This document shows, in pieces, positions 55,431 to 64,000 of a stretch of 64,000 nucleotides of DNA. The stretch lies in the NCBI GenBank assembly GCA_947646735.1, contig CANTFK010000661.1, positions 124,001 to 188,000 on the forward strand, read 5' to 3'. This DNA comes from Peronospora farinosa (Eukaryota > Oomycota > Peronosporomycetes > Peronosporales > Peronosporaceae). The number at the start of each line of letters is the position of its first letter. Position 1 is the first letter of the stretch. The translations under genes and the position numbers were made by a program. Under the pieces are notes generated by a model. The model was not told where the DNA came from and did not search any database. It worked only from the letters and a program-made list of their open reading frames with translations.

Positions 55431-55874
55431 TCATTTCCCACGTACCGATCCTGAATCCGGCCGCCCGTTCGTAGTACGTGTAACGGTCGCTAGATACACT
55501 TCGTACCTACTTTGGCGTGAGAATTGGATTTTGTTGAGAATGTAAAGTGCAGGCGCCAAGTATTTGCAAAAATGTTTTGGACTGCATGTTGTCCAATTTG
55601 CCTCATCTTTACTAAGATGCCTGGCCGTTTCTCTTACTGTCATGTCCCAGCGTCTTTGTTGCGGAACATCCTGCTGAAGAAAATTAATCTTCTTTTTAAA
55701 TGGACTGGCTCCTGATCCAGGATTCCAGAGCACGGACAGTATTCCTAAACACAGCCCTAGTAGGATGACCCCTTTCCCAGCCAACGGCCCGGTCGCTCCG
55801 CCCGCTCGCTGACTGGCTACGGTGGTTTCGTCCTCTTGACTGGCGGAGACTCGCCGCCTTCTCTGAGCTTTCAT
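55431..55874 (-). CDS. Possible small membrane protein, divergent from eEF3
   Basis: A minus-strand ORF with an in-frame ATG at 55874 (MKAQRRRRVSASQEDE), 147 codons. It has a basic N-terminus, an alanine/glycine stretch, a hydrophobic segment (GVILLGLCLGILSVLW) and a basic follow-on (FKKKINFLQQDVPQQRRW). The later part is less protein-like, and a good donor GTAAGAG near 55645 suggests the real gene may be spliced there. The start is 83 bp from the eEF3 start in divergent orientation. No family recognised. It could be a chance ORF over the eEF3 leader. Confidence 0.35.
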   Translation of the reverse strand: MKAQRRRRVSASQEDETTVASQRAGGATGPLAGKGVILLGLCLGILSVLWNPGSGASPFKKKINFLQQDVPQQRRWDMTVRETARHLSKDEANWTTCSPKHFCKYLAPALYILNKIQFSRQSRYEVYLATVTRTTNGRPDSGSVRGK

Positions 55875-55957
55875 TCCGAAATTTATCCCGCCAAGCTCAA
55901 GCCCAGCGAGTACCTCGAGTCCCCTCAAGGAAGAAAGAACAGTTTATACTCGGTACT

Positions 55958-58900
55958 ATGGCCCCGTACGCTCCTACCGATGGCATTAGCAAGCTCGCTA
56001 TTGACCAGAGCAAGCACTTTACTGAAGCACTGAAGGAGGCTTTCAAGAGCACGGCAGACCACAAAAAGGTTGCGGCGGAGAAGGTGTCAGAGCTGGTGGG
56101 CGGTGATGCCAACTTGAATCTTGGTGTCGTCTCGCAGGAGCTACGCAATGCGCTGACTGGCAACGATGCCGACGCTAAGATTGTGGCTGCGTATGTCGTG
56201 GATGATCTAATGCAGAAGTACGCTGAACGCGTAGAAGCCTACCTCGTGCCTTTACTGTCCGTGTTCCTAGACCTGCTGGCGGACAAGAAGCCGACTGTCC
56301 GTCCTGTGGCAGAAGAAGCTGCCTTGACCATTATCAGCTCAGCTAACAAGAACTCGACGATCCGCCTTCTGCCAATCCTGTTCGACGGTCTAGACCGTTC
56401 GAAGAAGTGGCAGACTAAGAAAGGCTCGCTCGATCTCATAGCTGCACTGTCTACGATTGCCCCGTACCAGGTTGGACGCTGTCTGCCTGACATTATCCCG
56501 CAGGTGACGGACTGTATGTGGGACACCCGTAAAGAGGTGAAGGTTGCCGCCAAGGAGACGATGACTCGTGTCTGCAGCGTTGTGGGCAACATGGACATTG
56601 AGCCATTCATCCCGGCCCTGGTGAGCTGTTTGACGAATCCCACGGAGGTGCCTGAGTGCACCCACAAGCTGGCTTCCACCACGTTCGTCAAGACCGTGGA
56701 GGCTCCTGCTCTTGCCATCATGGAGCCGCTGCTGAAGCGTGCTCTGGCTGAGGGTAAGACTGCTGTAAAGCGTCAGGCCGCTGTCATCATTGACAACATG
56801 TGCAAGCTGATGGATGATCCCGCTGAAGCTCAGTTGTTTATTCCTAAGCTACTGCCTGGTTTGAAGAAAGTTATTGAGACCCAAGCTGATCCTGAGTGCC
56901 GTGAGGTCGCCACTCGCGCACACGAGACTCTGTTCGTTGCTGGTGGTTCCATGGAGGTATCGGAAGACGAGCTGAAGGTCGACTATGAAAACATCCACAA
57001 GGTTGTGATCGAGTCGATTGCCTCTAGTCCCGCTGCCGTGAAGGCCGAAATTGACAGCTTCACCATCGACTACGTGACGGGCATTTGCTACTTCCTGGTG
57101 GTTGCTCGCAACTTCAACAAGGCTGTCTTCGAGAAGGAGATCAGTGCTTATTTTAAGGCTTTTATGAGTGCTACGGACCTGAAGCCACTCTCGAACGAGA
57201 TCCGCGACCGCTGCTTCAAGGAGAACAAGTCGATTTTCATTGAGGACGTGGATTGCGATGAGGGTATTCCTGACCTTTGCAATTGCGAGTTCTCGCTTGC
57301 CTATGGTGGTATGATTCTGTTGAACAATGCTCGTCTTCGCCTAAAGCGTGGTCACCGTTACGGTCTGTGTGGTCCTAACGGTTGTGGTAAGTCGACGTTG
57401 ATGCGCGCCATTTCCAACGGCCAGCTGGAGGGCTTCCCTAGCCGCGACGAGCTGAAGACTGTGTTTGTGGAGCACAACCTGCAGGCTTCTGAGGCTGAGC
57501 TGTCCGTGGTGGACTTTATTCTAGTGGATGAGGATCTGAAGAACACTCCGCGCAAGGAGGTCGAGGACACTCTTGCCGGTGTGGGTTTCACCCCTGACAT
57601 GCAAGCTCAGGGCGTTGGTACTCTTTCTGGTGGTTGGAAGATGAAATTGGAGCTGGCCCGTGCCATGCTGCAGAAGGCAGACATCTTGTTGCTTGATGAG
57701 CCGACGAACCATTTGGACGTCAAGAACGTCGCGTGGCTGGAGAACTACCTGACGGGTCTGACGAATGTGACGTCGATTATGGTGTCGCACGACTCTGGCT
57801 TCCTTGACACGGTCTGCACGAACATTATTCACTACGAGACCCGCAAGCTGAAGATCTACAAGGGCAATCTTTCCCGTTTCGTGGAGCAGAAGCCGGAGGC
57901 CAAGGCCTACTACGAGCTGGAGTCGGAGAATGTGAAGTTTACGTTCCCGGAGCCTGGCTTCCTTGCTGATATCAAGAACAAGGGTAAGCCCATTATTCGT
58001 CTGACCAAGTGCTCGTACCAGTATCCTGGAACCCCCAAGCCGTCGATCAACAACATCTCGGTGACGTGCGCTCTGTCTAGTCGTATTGCTGTGCTTGGAC
58101 CCAACGGTGCCGGTAAGTCGACGCTGATTAAGATGCTGACTGGTGAGGTTGAGCCGACGAGTGGACAGGTGTGGAAGCATCCTTCCATGCGTTTTGCCTA
58201 CGTGGCTCAGCACGCTTTCCACCACATTGAGTCGCATCTCGACGAGACAGCCAATCAGTATATTCAGTGGCGTTTCCAGTCTGGTGAGGACAAGGAGCTA
58301 TTAGCTAAGGCGACGCGAAAGCTGAGCGCGGAGGAGAAGGAGCATTTTAAGAAGCCAGTGAACTGGGAGGGCGAGAAGCGCGTGTTGGAGGAGATTGTGT
58401 CCCGCCGCAAATTTAAGAAGAGCTTTGAGTACGAGCTGAAGTGGGAGAAATGCCCGGTGGACGAGAACGCGTGGGTGCCGCGTGAAAAGTGTGAGAAGTG
58501 GGGCTGGGACAAGCTTCTGCAGATCGCTGATGACCGCGAAGCCGCCCGCGCCAACTTGCAGTCCCGCCCGCCTACCGCCATTGCTGTCCAGAAGCACCTT
58601 GACTGCTTTGGCCTGGGTGCTGAGTTCGGTACCCACTCACGTATGCGCGGTCTGTCCGGTGGTCAGAAGGTGAAAGTTGTGCTGGCCGCAGCTATGTGGC
58701 TGAACCCGCACATCCTTGTGCTTGATGAGCCCACGAACTACCTTGACCGTGACTCGCTTGGTGCTCTTGCTTCGGCCATTAAGGAGTTCAACGGTGGTGT
58801 GGTTATGATTACTCACCACAACGAATTCTCCTCGGCCTTGACTCAGGAAACGTGGAACATTGAAGCCGGTTTCCTTGCGGTTGAGGGCCAGCAGGCTGAG

Positions 58901-59074
58901 GACAAGACGAAGATCGAGCAGAAGGACGAGGAGGAGGTTATGGATGCTTTTGGCAACGTAACAAAGACGAAGATCAAGCGCAAACTTACGCGTAAGGAGA
59001 AGAAAGCCAAGGATAAAGCTCGTAAGGAGGCGGAGGCTGCTGGCGAGTACTGGAGCGACTCGGACGAGGAATAA
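55958..59074 (+). CDS. eEF3: Translation elongation factor 3
   Basis: Ribosome-bound ATPase that aids release of deacylated tRNA from the E site during elongation, typical of fungi and some other microbial eukaryotes. Single exon, 1038 residues (yeast 1044). Order: HEAT repeats (about 1-320), a helical linker, ABC1 with Walker A GPNGCGKSTL (about 471), signature LSGGWKMKLELARAM and Walker B ILLLDEPTNHLD (about 577), ABC2 with GPNGAGKSTL (about 714), then the eEF3-specific chromodomain insertion (about 820-870, with FEYELKWEKCPVDENAWVPR), signature LSGGQKVKVVLAAAM and Walker B ILVLDEPTNYLD (about 920), and a Lys-rich tail ending in an acidic SDSDEE. Codon use is strongly biased to C/G-ending codons, as expected for a highly expressed gene. 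All catalytic motifs are intact. Confidence 0.97.
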   Translation: MAPYAPTDGISKLAIDQSKHFTEALKEAFKSTADHKKVAAEKVSELVGGDANLNLGVVSQELRNALTGNDADAKIVAAYVVDDLMQKYAERVEAYLVPLLSVFLDLLADKKPTVRPVAEEAALTIISSANKNSTIRLLPILFDGLDRSKKWQTKKGSLDLIAALSTIAPYQVGRCLPDIIPQVTDCMWDTRKEVKVAAKETMTRVCSVVGNMDIEPFIPALVSCLTNPTEVPECTHKLASTTFVKTVEAPALAIMEPLLKRALAEGKTAVKRQAAVIIDNMCKLMDDPAEAQLFIPKLLPGLKKVIETQADPECREVATRAHETLFVAGGSMEVSEDELKVDYENIHKVVIESIASSPAAVKAEIDSFTIDYVTGICYFLVVARNFNKAVFEKEISAYFKAFMSATDLKPLSNEIRDRCFKENKSIFIEDVDCDEGIPDLCNCEFSLAYGGMILLNNARLRLKRGHRYGLCGPNGCGKSTLMRAISNGQLEGFPSRDELKTVFVEHNLQASEAELSVVDFILVDEDLKNTPRKEVEDTLAGVGFTPDMQAQGVGTLSGGWKMKLELARAMLQKADILLLDEPTNHLDVKNVAWLENYLTGLTNVTSIMVSHDSGFLDTVCTNIIHYETRKLKIYKGNLSRFVEQKPEAKAYYELESENVKFTFPEPGFLADIKNKGKPIIRLTKCSYQYPGTPKPSINNISVTCALSSRIAVLGPNGAGKSTLIKMLTGEVEPTSGQVWKHPSMRFAYVAQHAFHHIESHLDETANQYIQWRFQSGEDKELLAKATRKLSAEEKEHFKKPVNWEGEKRVLEEIVSRRKFKKSFEYELKWEKCPVDENAWVPREKCEKWGWDKLLQIADDREAARANLQSRPPTAIAVQKHLDCFGLGAEFGTHSRMRGLSGGQKVKVVLAAAMWLNPHILVLDEPTNYLDRDSLGALASAIKEFNGGVVMITHHNEFSSALTQETWNIEAGFLAVEGQQAEDKTKIEQKDEEEVMDAFGNVTKTKIKRKLTRKEKKAKDKARKEAEAAGEYWSDSDEE

Positions 59075-59301
59075 GCGGCTTGCTTTTCGCACCCCCGATC
59101 CATCTCTTTTGATTGGTACCTTATTATGCTATAGAACTCCTTGATGTGGTATGTAGAGTGACTTGGGAGGCGATTAGACCGCGATTCCAAATATGCATGA
59201 AGAAGCCGCCATTTTCCATAATACTTTTATTGTCTAGTTCTCGTTTGTTCCTGTTTGTATCATCATGCGTCATGGAACCCAAGAAATGTTGAGCAGGAAC
59301 A

Positions 59302-61625
59302 TCAGTCATTGTAGTTTTTGCGGAAGAAAACATCGATGCTGTTTTCAAGCTTCTTTTTAGACGCTTCGTGCTTACTCCTCTTCTTACCTATCATTCTCAC
59401 TGGGGGTAATTGATCTCGGGCAACACATGCATCCATGTGCGCATTCACCTCCATGCTGCTACGAATATTCAGTGGTTTTCCGCATATAGGACACGGCTTT
59501 ACGTCTTCACAGGCATGTTTCGAATAGTCTTGGACACGTGATGGCGCTTTCAGCTTTTTGTGCTTTGTATGTTGCAACGGTGACGATAATGGAGAAGAGT
59601 TCTTGCCTACGATGCACGCATCCATATGAGCATTTACCTCCATGTTGTTCCCTGTATTCAATAGCTTCCCGCAAATTGGGCACGGCTTGTTGTCAACCAC
59701 CGGCGTACTCTTCGGATATGATCTGAGAGCGAAGGCATGCGGAATATCGGTCTTTCTCGGCCTCTTACGCCTTGAACTTCCAGCATCATCCTTGAAGACA
59801 CAACCGTCACTATGTGTTTCCGCTTCAGAATTATCAGTGCCTGCAGAAAGAGTTTTCCCATACTCTGGGCACGAAAAAGAGCTCTTCTTGGAGGAAGTAG
59901 CGGTCACGGAGGCAGAAAAGTATTTCCCAATTGCGGCCTTTTTAATCATGTTTCGATCATTGCTTCCACTATCGCCTGAAGCGAACGCAGCAGCAGGATG
60001 GCCAACTTGTTCAGCAAACTTATTGATAGCGGTTTGTCGCTTCTTGCTGCTTATGTGAGTCTGAGAGGAGTTATCCGCGCTTGAGCCAGTAGGACGGGAT
60101 ACCAATGTCGCTGCACGAACACCCATAAGACGCAGAGTGAGTGGCAACTCACGGCGTAGAAGCTGGACAGCGCTAGCAAATAAATCGTCGGCAGTAAATA
60201 CTGCAGAAGCAAGCGTCATTGACCGAGAGCAGCGGACAAAGTCCGTGTCCTTGTAGACTAGCGTCACATTCTTAGCGGCCTTGTCTGCCTTCTCAAGGTC
60301 TTTTGCGAGCACCTTGCAGATCTCTTCACACTTTGCTTCGAGCTTCTTCGGATCACCCAACCTTGGAAACGTGCGTTCGCGGCTGAAGCTCTTGCGTTCT
60401 TGTTTCTCGCGTCGCTCTCGTACGCCAAGCGAGGTCTGCAACAACCAGTCAGCCGTCTTTTTGGAAAACAAATGAGCGATTTTGCCTCGCTGAGCAAACA
60501 ACTCAGCACCAGTTTTCACATCAAGCGCGTCGTTAAGAATTTTTTCGGTAACTTTACCAATGCCACCGATCTTGCGCACTGGTAGTTCATGTATAAAAGA
60601 TATCACGCATTCTCGTGTGAACGGCAAGATGTATTGCCCATTAGGTTTGTTTATGTCCGAGCAGATCTGCGCGCGTACAACAACACCAACGCATTAGAAA
60701 CAGAAGTATGTAAACATAGCACAAGACGACCTGACAATACCTTAGCGAGCATAGTGTTCACTGCAATACCAGCACTGGCTGTAAGCTGCGTACTGTCATA
60801 GATTTTCGCACGTAGTTCACGGACTATAACCGTTGCGATTGCTGCACGGCCAGCAGCTGTCAACACCCATTGTTGATCGTCACTTATTTTACTCCCAATA
60901 TCGTCTTCAGCGGCTAGAATATACTTTTGCCAGTTCTTGGACATAAATTCCGTAAGGTCAAGGCAAGCTTCATCAAGACTAAAAGCCTCATACTCCGGGT
61001 CGTACTCTACAAATACGGCGCGGATCTGAGCAGCCACTCCTTTGTATTTTTCCATGTTGACTGGCACAAAATGGAGTTCTGGACACAGCTCTTTACCAAT
61101 AAATCCTGGCATGGCAGCACGCACGCCGAACTGCCTTGCTGCATAATTGGTAGTGCTGATCATATTGAGTCCACCAACTGCAAGTGGCACGTCACGTAGC
61201 TTAGGATTATCTCGCATCTCCACGGCAGCGTAAAACATGTCCATGTCTACGACCACAATCGTGCGCGAAAGGTCTCGTGTTGCCTCCATCTGCGCCATTC
61301 GGGCGTCGGCCTCCGATTGCAGACGATGCAGCTGTCCGCTAGTCAAGTACGCGAGCTTCTCACGCATTGCAACTACACGCTGCTCCACCTTTTCATTGTC
61401 ACGTAGAGATTTCTGGTAAAACGAAGAATCTTTCGACATCTTGTGCACCACCTCCTGGACGTGCTGCTTGTTTACGTCCTTCATACCAGCTTTATCCGCT
61501 GTAAACACAAACATGGACGACGTTACTGCGGCTTTTTCATCTGCTAAATGGACGTCACTTTTGGACGTCGTCAGAGTGGTAAGTGCATCTTTGTCAGACT
61601 TGGCAGTAGACATGCCAATTGCCAA
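59302..61625 (-). CDS. POLK: DNA polymerase kappa (Y family)
   Basis: Translesion DNA polymerase of the DinB/kappa type. Two exons on the minus strand: 61625-60741 and 60666-59302, with a 74-nt GT-AG intron, giving 749 residues. The join restores the family motif NTMLAKICSDINKPNGQY. An N-terminal helical extension (the kappa N-clasp) precedes the catalytic core: VVDMDMFYAAVE (metal ligands Asp127 and Asp129) and SLDEACLDLTEF (Asp218, Glu219). The helix-hairpin-helix region has PVRKIGGIGKVTEKIL, followed by the little finger. The C-terminus has two ubiquitin-binding UBZ4-type fingers (CPICGKLLNTGNNMEVNAHM and CPICGKPLNIRSSMEVNAHM, each with a trailing Cys) and a degenerate earlier copy (CPEYGKTLSAG). 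It ends with a basic tail containing FFRKN, possibly a PCNA-binding peptide. Convergent with eEF3, 227 bp apart. Confidence 0.95.
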
Positions 61626-61829
61626 TTGAGCTTAAACAGACATGCACCACCGGAACAATCACTACGTGGTGCACACTATCCCGTTATGGCGCCAACTGCA
61701 GCAACTCAATCTCGAAACAACGCCAAATTCAAATGAGCAATACATGGATGGGTACAGTCTGTGCATCTCGTAGCTTCTTAGGATAATACAAGTCTTATGA
61801 TTGTCTAGCTAGAAACTCGATATCCTCAA

Positions 61830-62705
61830 TTACACTCCTGCTAGATCCAACGCTTCGAGCGACCGAGTAAGCGGAAGGTCCTGCAGTGCTTCTTCGATAA
61901 TCGTCTCCACCTCGTCGCTTCCTTCGGTTACTTCTCCAATTCGGTTGCGACTGGCTTCCTCAAATTGACGCAGAATAGCCTCGGTTTTATCGACTTTTGT
62001 CTCCCACTTGAGGTTCGGCGTGCCATTATTCGAGTTTCCTGCAGCATCCAGCATGTTGGCACCTGCGAGCTCTAAATCAGGCTGATGCACGATCATTGTC
62101 GGGTGTTTTGTCACGCATACGCCATTCCATAGCCACGCTGGGACATCGGCTGTGACCACGATCTCTTCGGAAAAGACAGCCAAGTACTCGGACTCGTCTT
62201 TTTCAATACCATGGTCCCGTGTGAACCTACAGCAACGAGCTAGACGTTAACAAGCTTTTGTTCTGGTTAGAAAAGTAGTTCATTGCATACATAGTCACCT
62301 GCAAAACTCTGAAACTGTGGCCAACTTGGTCCAGTTCTGAAGCTTACGGAGGATCATGACGACAATACCCGTCACATTGGCCCCATCTAGACAGTGAATA
62401 TACAGTGGAAGGTTCTTCTGCTGCACTACTATCTCCACAATTTTCGCTGCCGTAGCAGGTGGCACCGTTACATTGTCGGATGTGAACTTCTCGGCGTAGA
62501 AATGCAGTAATGTGATCTTCTCATTCATGCAAAACTCTACCAAGTCGCTCGTGGGCAATTCCGGGATCACCGACACCACCGTTTTCAGATTTAAGCGACG
62601 CAAGAATCGAAAGTTCTTGAGTGTCGGGTACGATCCACGATACAAACCCTGCTGCACAGTGCTGAACCGGAAGGGTGGGATCAATGCCGGTGTCGTCGCA
62701 TTCAT
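61830..62705 (-). CDS. Siw14/OCA-type tyrosine phosphatase-like protein
   Basis: Belongs to the atypical dual-specificity phosphatase family that includes yeast Siw14 and the OCA proteins. Two exons: 62705-62299 and 62226-61830, joined over a 72-nt GT-AG intron, 267 residues from the ATG at 62705; an upstream in-frame ATG at 62762 would give 286. Family landmarks: RFSTVQQGLYRGSYPTLKNF, then LNLKTVVSVIPELP. The P-loop reads HCLDGANVTG. The Cys is present but the invariant Arg two residues before the Gly is Val, so catalysis is unlikely and a regulatory role is probable. The C-terminal 130 residues (second exon) are acidic and not recognised. The divergent RING gene starts 116 bp away. Confidence 0.85.
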
Positions 62706-62821
62706 CTTCGTCGTCGAGGAGGTACGTTGTACCACTTTCCTGTACCATATTGACAGGGACAAAGTCGCTGCGCAGTTGCAAAGACACGTACCTTCATCAT
62801 TTCTATTTTTGCTTTGTAGCC
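62706..62821. promoter_or_regulatory. Very short divergent promoter
   Basis: Only 116 bp lie between the chosen starts of the phosphatase-like gene (minus) and the RING gene (plus); if the upstream ATG at 62762 is used it is 59 bp. It includes CTCATT/TTCTATTTTTGC-like pyrimidine tracts just before the RING start, consistent with an oomycete initiator region. Confidence 0.35.
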
Positions 62822-63609
62822 ATGTTTGTGATGATTAATGCAACGGACAATCCATGGATGGTGGCGCTGCTGCTGTTTGTGCAGGTGGTGATGCCGTTAC
62901 TGCAGAGTAATGCTGCGGATAATGAGGGCGCGTCACTTGCACTTAACGTTGCCATCCTTTTTCTGCTTGGCCTCTCGCTCTTGACCTTTTGGAAGGCCAC
63001 GCGCTTCTGTCGCGTTCTCTACCAGCTCCGCGGGCAGGTACACAGTAGATACATTTGTATTCCGACTTGGATCTTTAGTGCTGCACTAAAGATTCTGACT
63101 ACTATTGCTGTTTACTATATTTGTAGCACCCTGAAATGGGCTGGGTGGCCTTCTTCCGAGAGGCATATACGCAAGTGGCAGCGGTAGCAGCTCAGCGTGA
63201 CGCACACAATCCGAACCGAGGGACACAGGAGAACATGCGCTCCGAGACGTTTAACCGTACATTGCGCACTATTCAGGTAATGCCCACGGAAGAATTTAAG
63301 ACGCCAGAGGAGCTCAAGGAAGCGAGCATTGCCGATTTAAAACAACGACTCGAGCGTCGCGACGTAGACTTCACTGGCTGTGTTGAGCGTCAGGAACTGG
63401 TAGAACTGCTGGTAAAGTACAGGGGAGGACCGTCTAATAATGATACTTGCTGTATCTGTTGCGACGAGTACGAGACGGGCGATGTGCTGCGTCTATTGCG
63501 CAAGTGCAAGCACGAATTTCATCTCGAGTGTCTGGACAAGTGGGCGTTCACATCAGTGAACTTGCAGCGAGTTCCTTCCTGTCCACTTTGTAATCAAAGC
63601 CTGGAATAA
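62822..63609 (+). CDS. Membrane RING-H2 ubiquitin ligase
   Basis: Probable E3 ubiquitin ligase. Two exons: 62822-63037 and 63127-63609, with an 89-nt GT-AG intron, giving 232 residues. Two membrane segments near the N-terminus (about 12-27, WMVALLLFVQVVMPLL, and 39-57, LALNVAILFLLGLSLLTFW). A SAP-like helical stretch follows (about 133-167, SIADLKQRLERRDVDFTGC). A C-terminal RING-H2 finger lies at about 180-227: C-x2-C, then KCKHEFHLEC (Cys-x-His-x2-His-x2-Cys) and CPLC, all eight ligands present. The start at 62822 is preferred over upstream in-frame codons because the latter would overlap the neighbouring gene's coding region. Substrate unknown. Confidence 0.85.
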
Positions 63610-64000
63610 CGTTGGATTCGGATCTCTATCCTACTCGTTTGTTGACTGAAGCTGTGCCAATTCTTGGGTACGTAACGCGAGTCATTTTACTACGTTGGTT
63701 TGAAAAACAACAGTGGTCACCTCGTGAGTATTTCGCCTCCAGATTGTGTTACCAACAAGGCCGGCCATTATTTTATTAGGTGTCGATATGGTTTTCGCTG
63801 GTCAAGATTGGCTCCATAGGGTGTTTTCCATACTGTTGCTTCTAAATTAAGCTATCTAATGATGATTGGCCGATTATTTCTAATTAATCTCATTAATTTT
63901 ATCCAATAGTTAAGCAGTTACTGCCTCCTGTGGCCGTGATTGACATCACTTGCATCTGATGTCACTGCGCTTTCTTGTCATCGGCAGTCGGTCGGCTTTT
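63610..64000. other. Terminal intergenic region
   Basis: No gene recognised. After the RING stop codon the sequence becomes AT-rich (TTTCTAATTAATCTCATTAATTTTATCC around 63870-63900). The last 60 bases may lead into another gene or repeat outside the window. Confidence 0.4.

Noticed and set aside
55958..59074. Chromodomain in eEF3 considered as a retroelement fusion
   Set aside because: A chromodomain-like insertion in the second ABC domain is a normal feature of eEF3, unrelated to the Gypsy chromodomains in this window.
46900..63609. Search for RXLR, CRN or other secreted effector genes
   Set aside because: No ORF combines a signal peptide with such motifs; all well-supported genes here are conserved housekeeping types.

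Overview
This is nuclear DNA of a filamentous eukaryote, most likely an oomycete of the Phytophthora / downy mildew group. The basis is the mix of compact genes with short introns (66-126 nt), a fungal/oomycete-type elongation factor 3, a WASH-complex strumpellin, and dense nested Ty3/Gypsy elements. The species cannot be named from the sequence alone.

Layout. About 1-46.4 kb is a retroelement graveyard with almost no host genes; 46.9-63.6 kb is a tight island of seven conserved housekeeping genes plus one doubtful ORF. Left block: element A (200-10397, complete, 4-bp target duplication GTAA) sits inside the gag gene of an unrelated Gypsy element D on the minus strand, whose two halves lie at 10398-11194 and 1-199. 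Next come D's LTR, an hAT-type terminus, an hAT transposase pseudogene and a candidate solo LTR (11.2-14.0 kb).

The central 14.0-46.2 kb is organised as nested inverted repeats. An LTR-like block with an attached A-family LTR end stands at both extremes in inverted orientation (14031-14429 and 45798-46193). A near-identical inverted repeat of about 3.75 kb (18541-22292 and 25435-29188) lies further in, around a 3.1-kb spacer that holds the gag, protease and LTR of a third family, B. Element C (30756-43138, complete, target duplication GGAC) is inserted into an antisense A-family pol gene in the right half. If C is removed, the two sides are about 8.3 kb each. The left side differs by what looks like a clean 3.36-kb inversion (15181-18540).

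Elements A and C are one family: gag with two zinc knuckles, then in a shifted frame protease, reverse transcriptase, a connection RNase H, a second RNase H, integrase and a chromodomain. C additionally carries a long antisense ORF between pol and the 3' LTR; A has lost most of it by deletion. In both repeat arms the end of that antisense ORF is fused in frame to the integrase of family B. All coding copies carry stops or frame breaks, some shared by every copy.

Host genes, in order: a membrane-anchored cyclophilin-like/glutaredoxin protein (minus), strumpellin (plus), PP2A activator PTPA (plus), a doubtful small membrane-protein ORF (minus), eEF3 (plus), DNA polymerase kappa (minus), a Siw14/OCA-type phosphatase-like protein lacking the P-loop arginine (minus), and a membrane RING-H2 protein (plus). 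Exons were reconstructed from GT-AG sites and family alignment from memory; no database search was possible. The genes do not form a single pathway; they cover endosomal actin control, PP2A activation, translation elongation, translesion synthesis and ubiquitin transfer.
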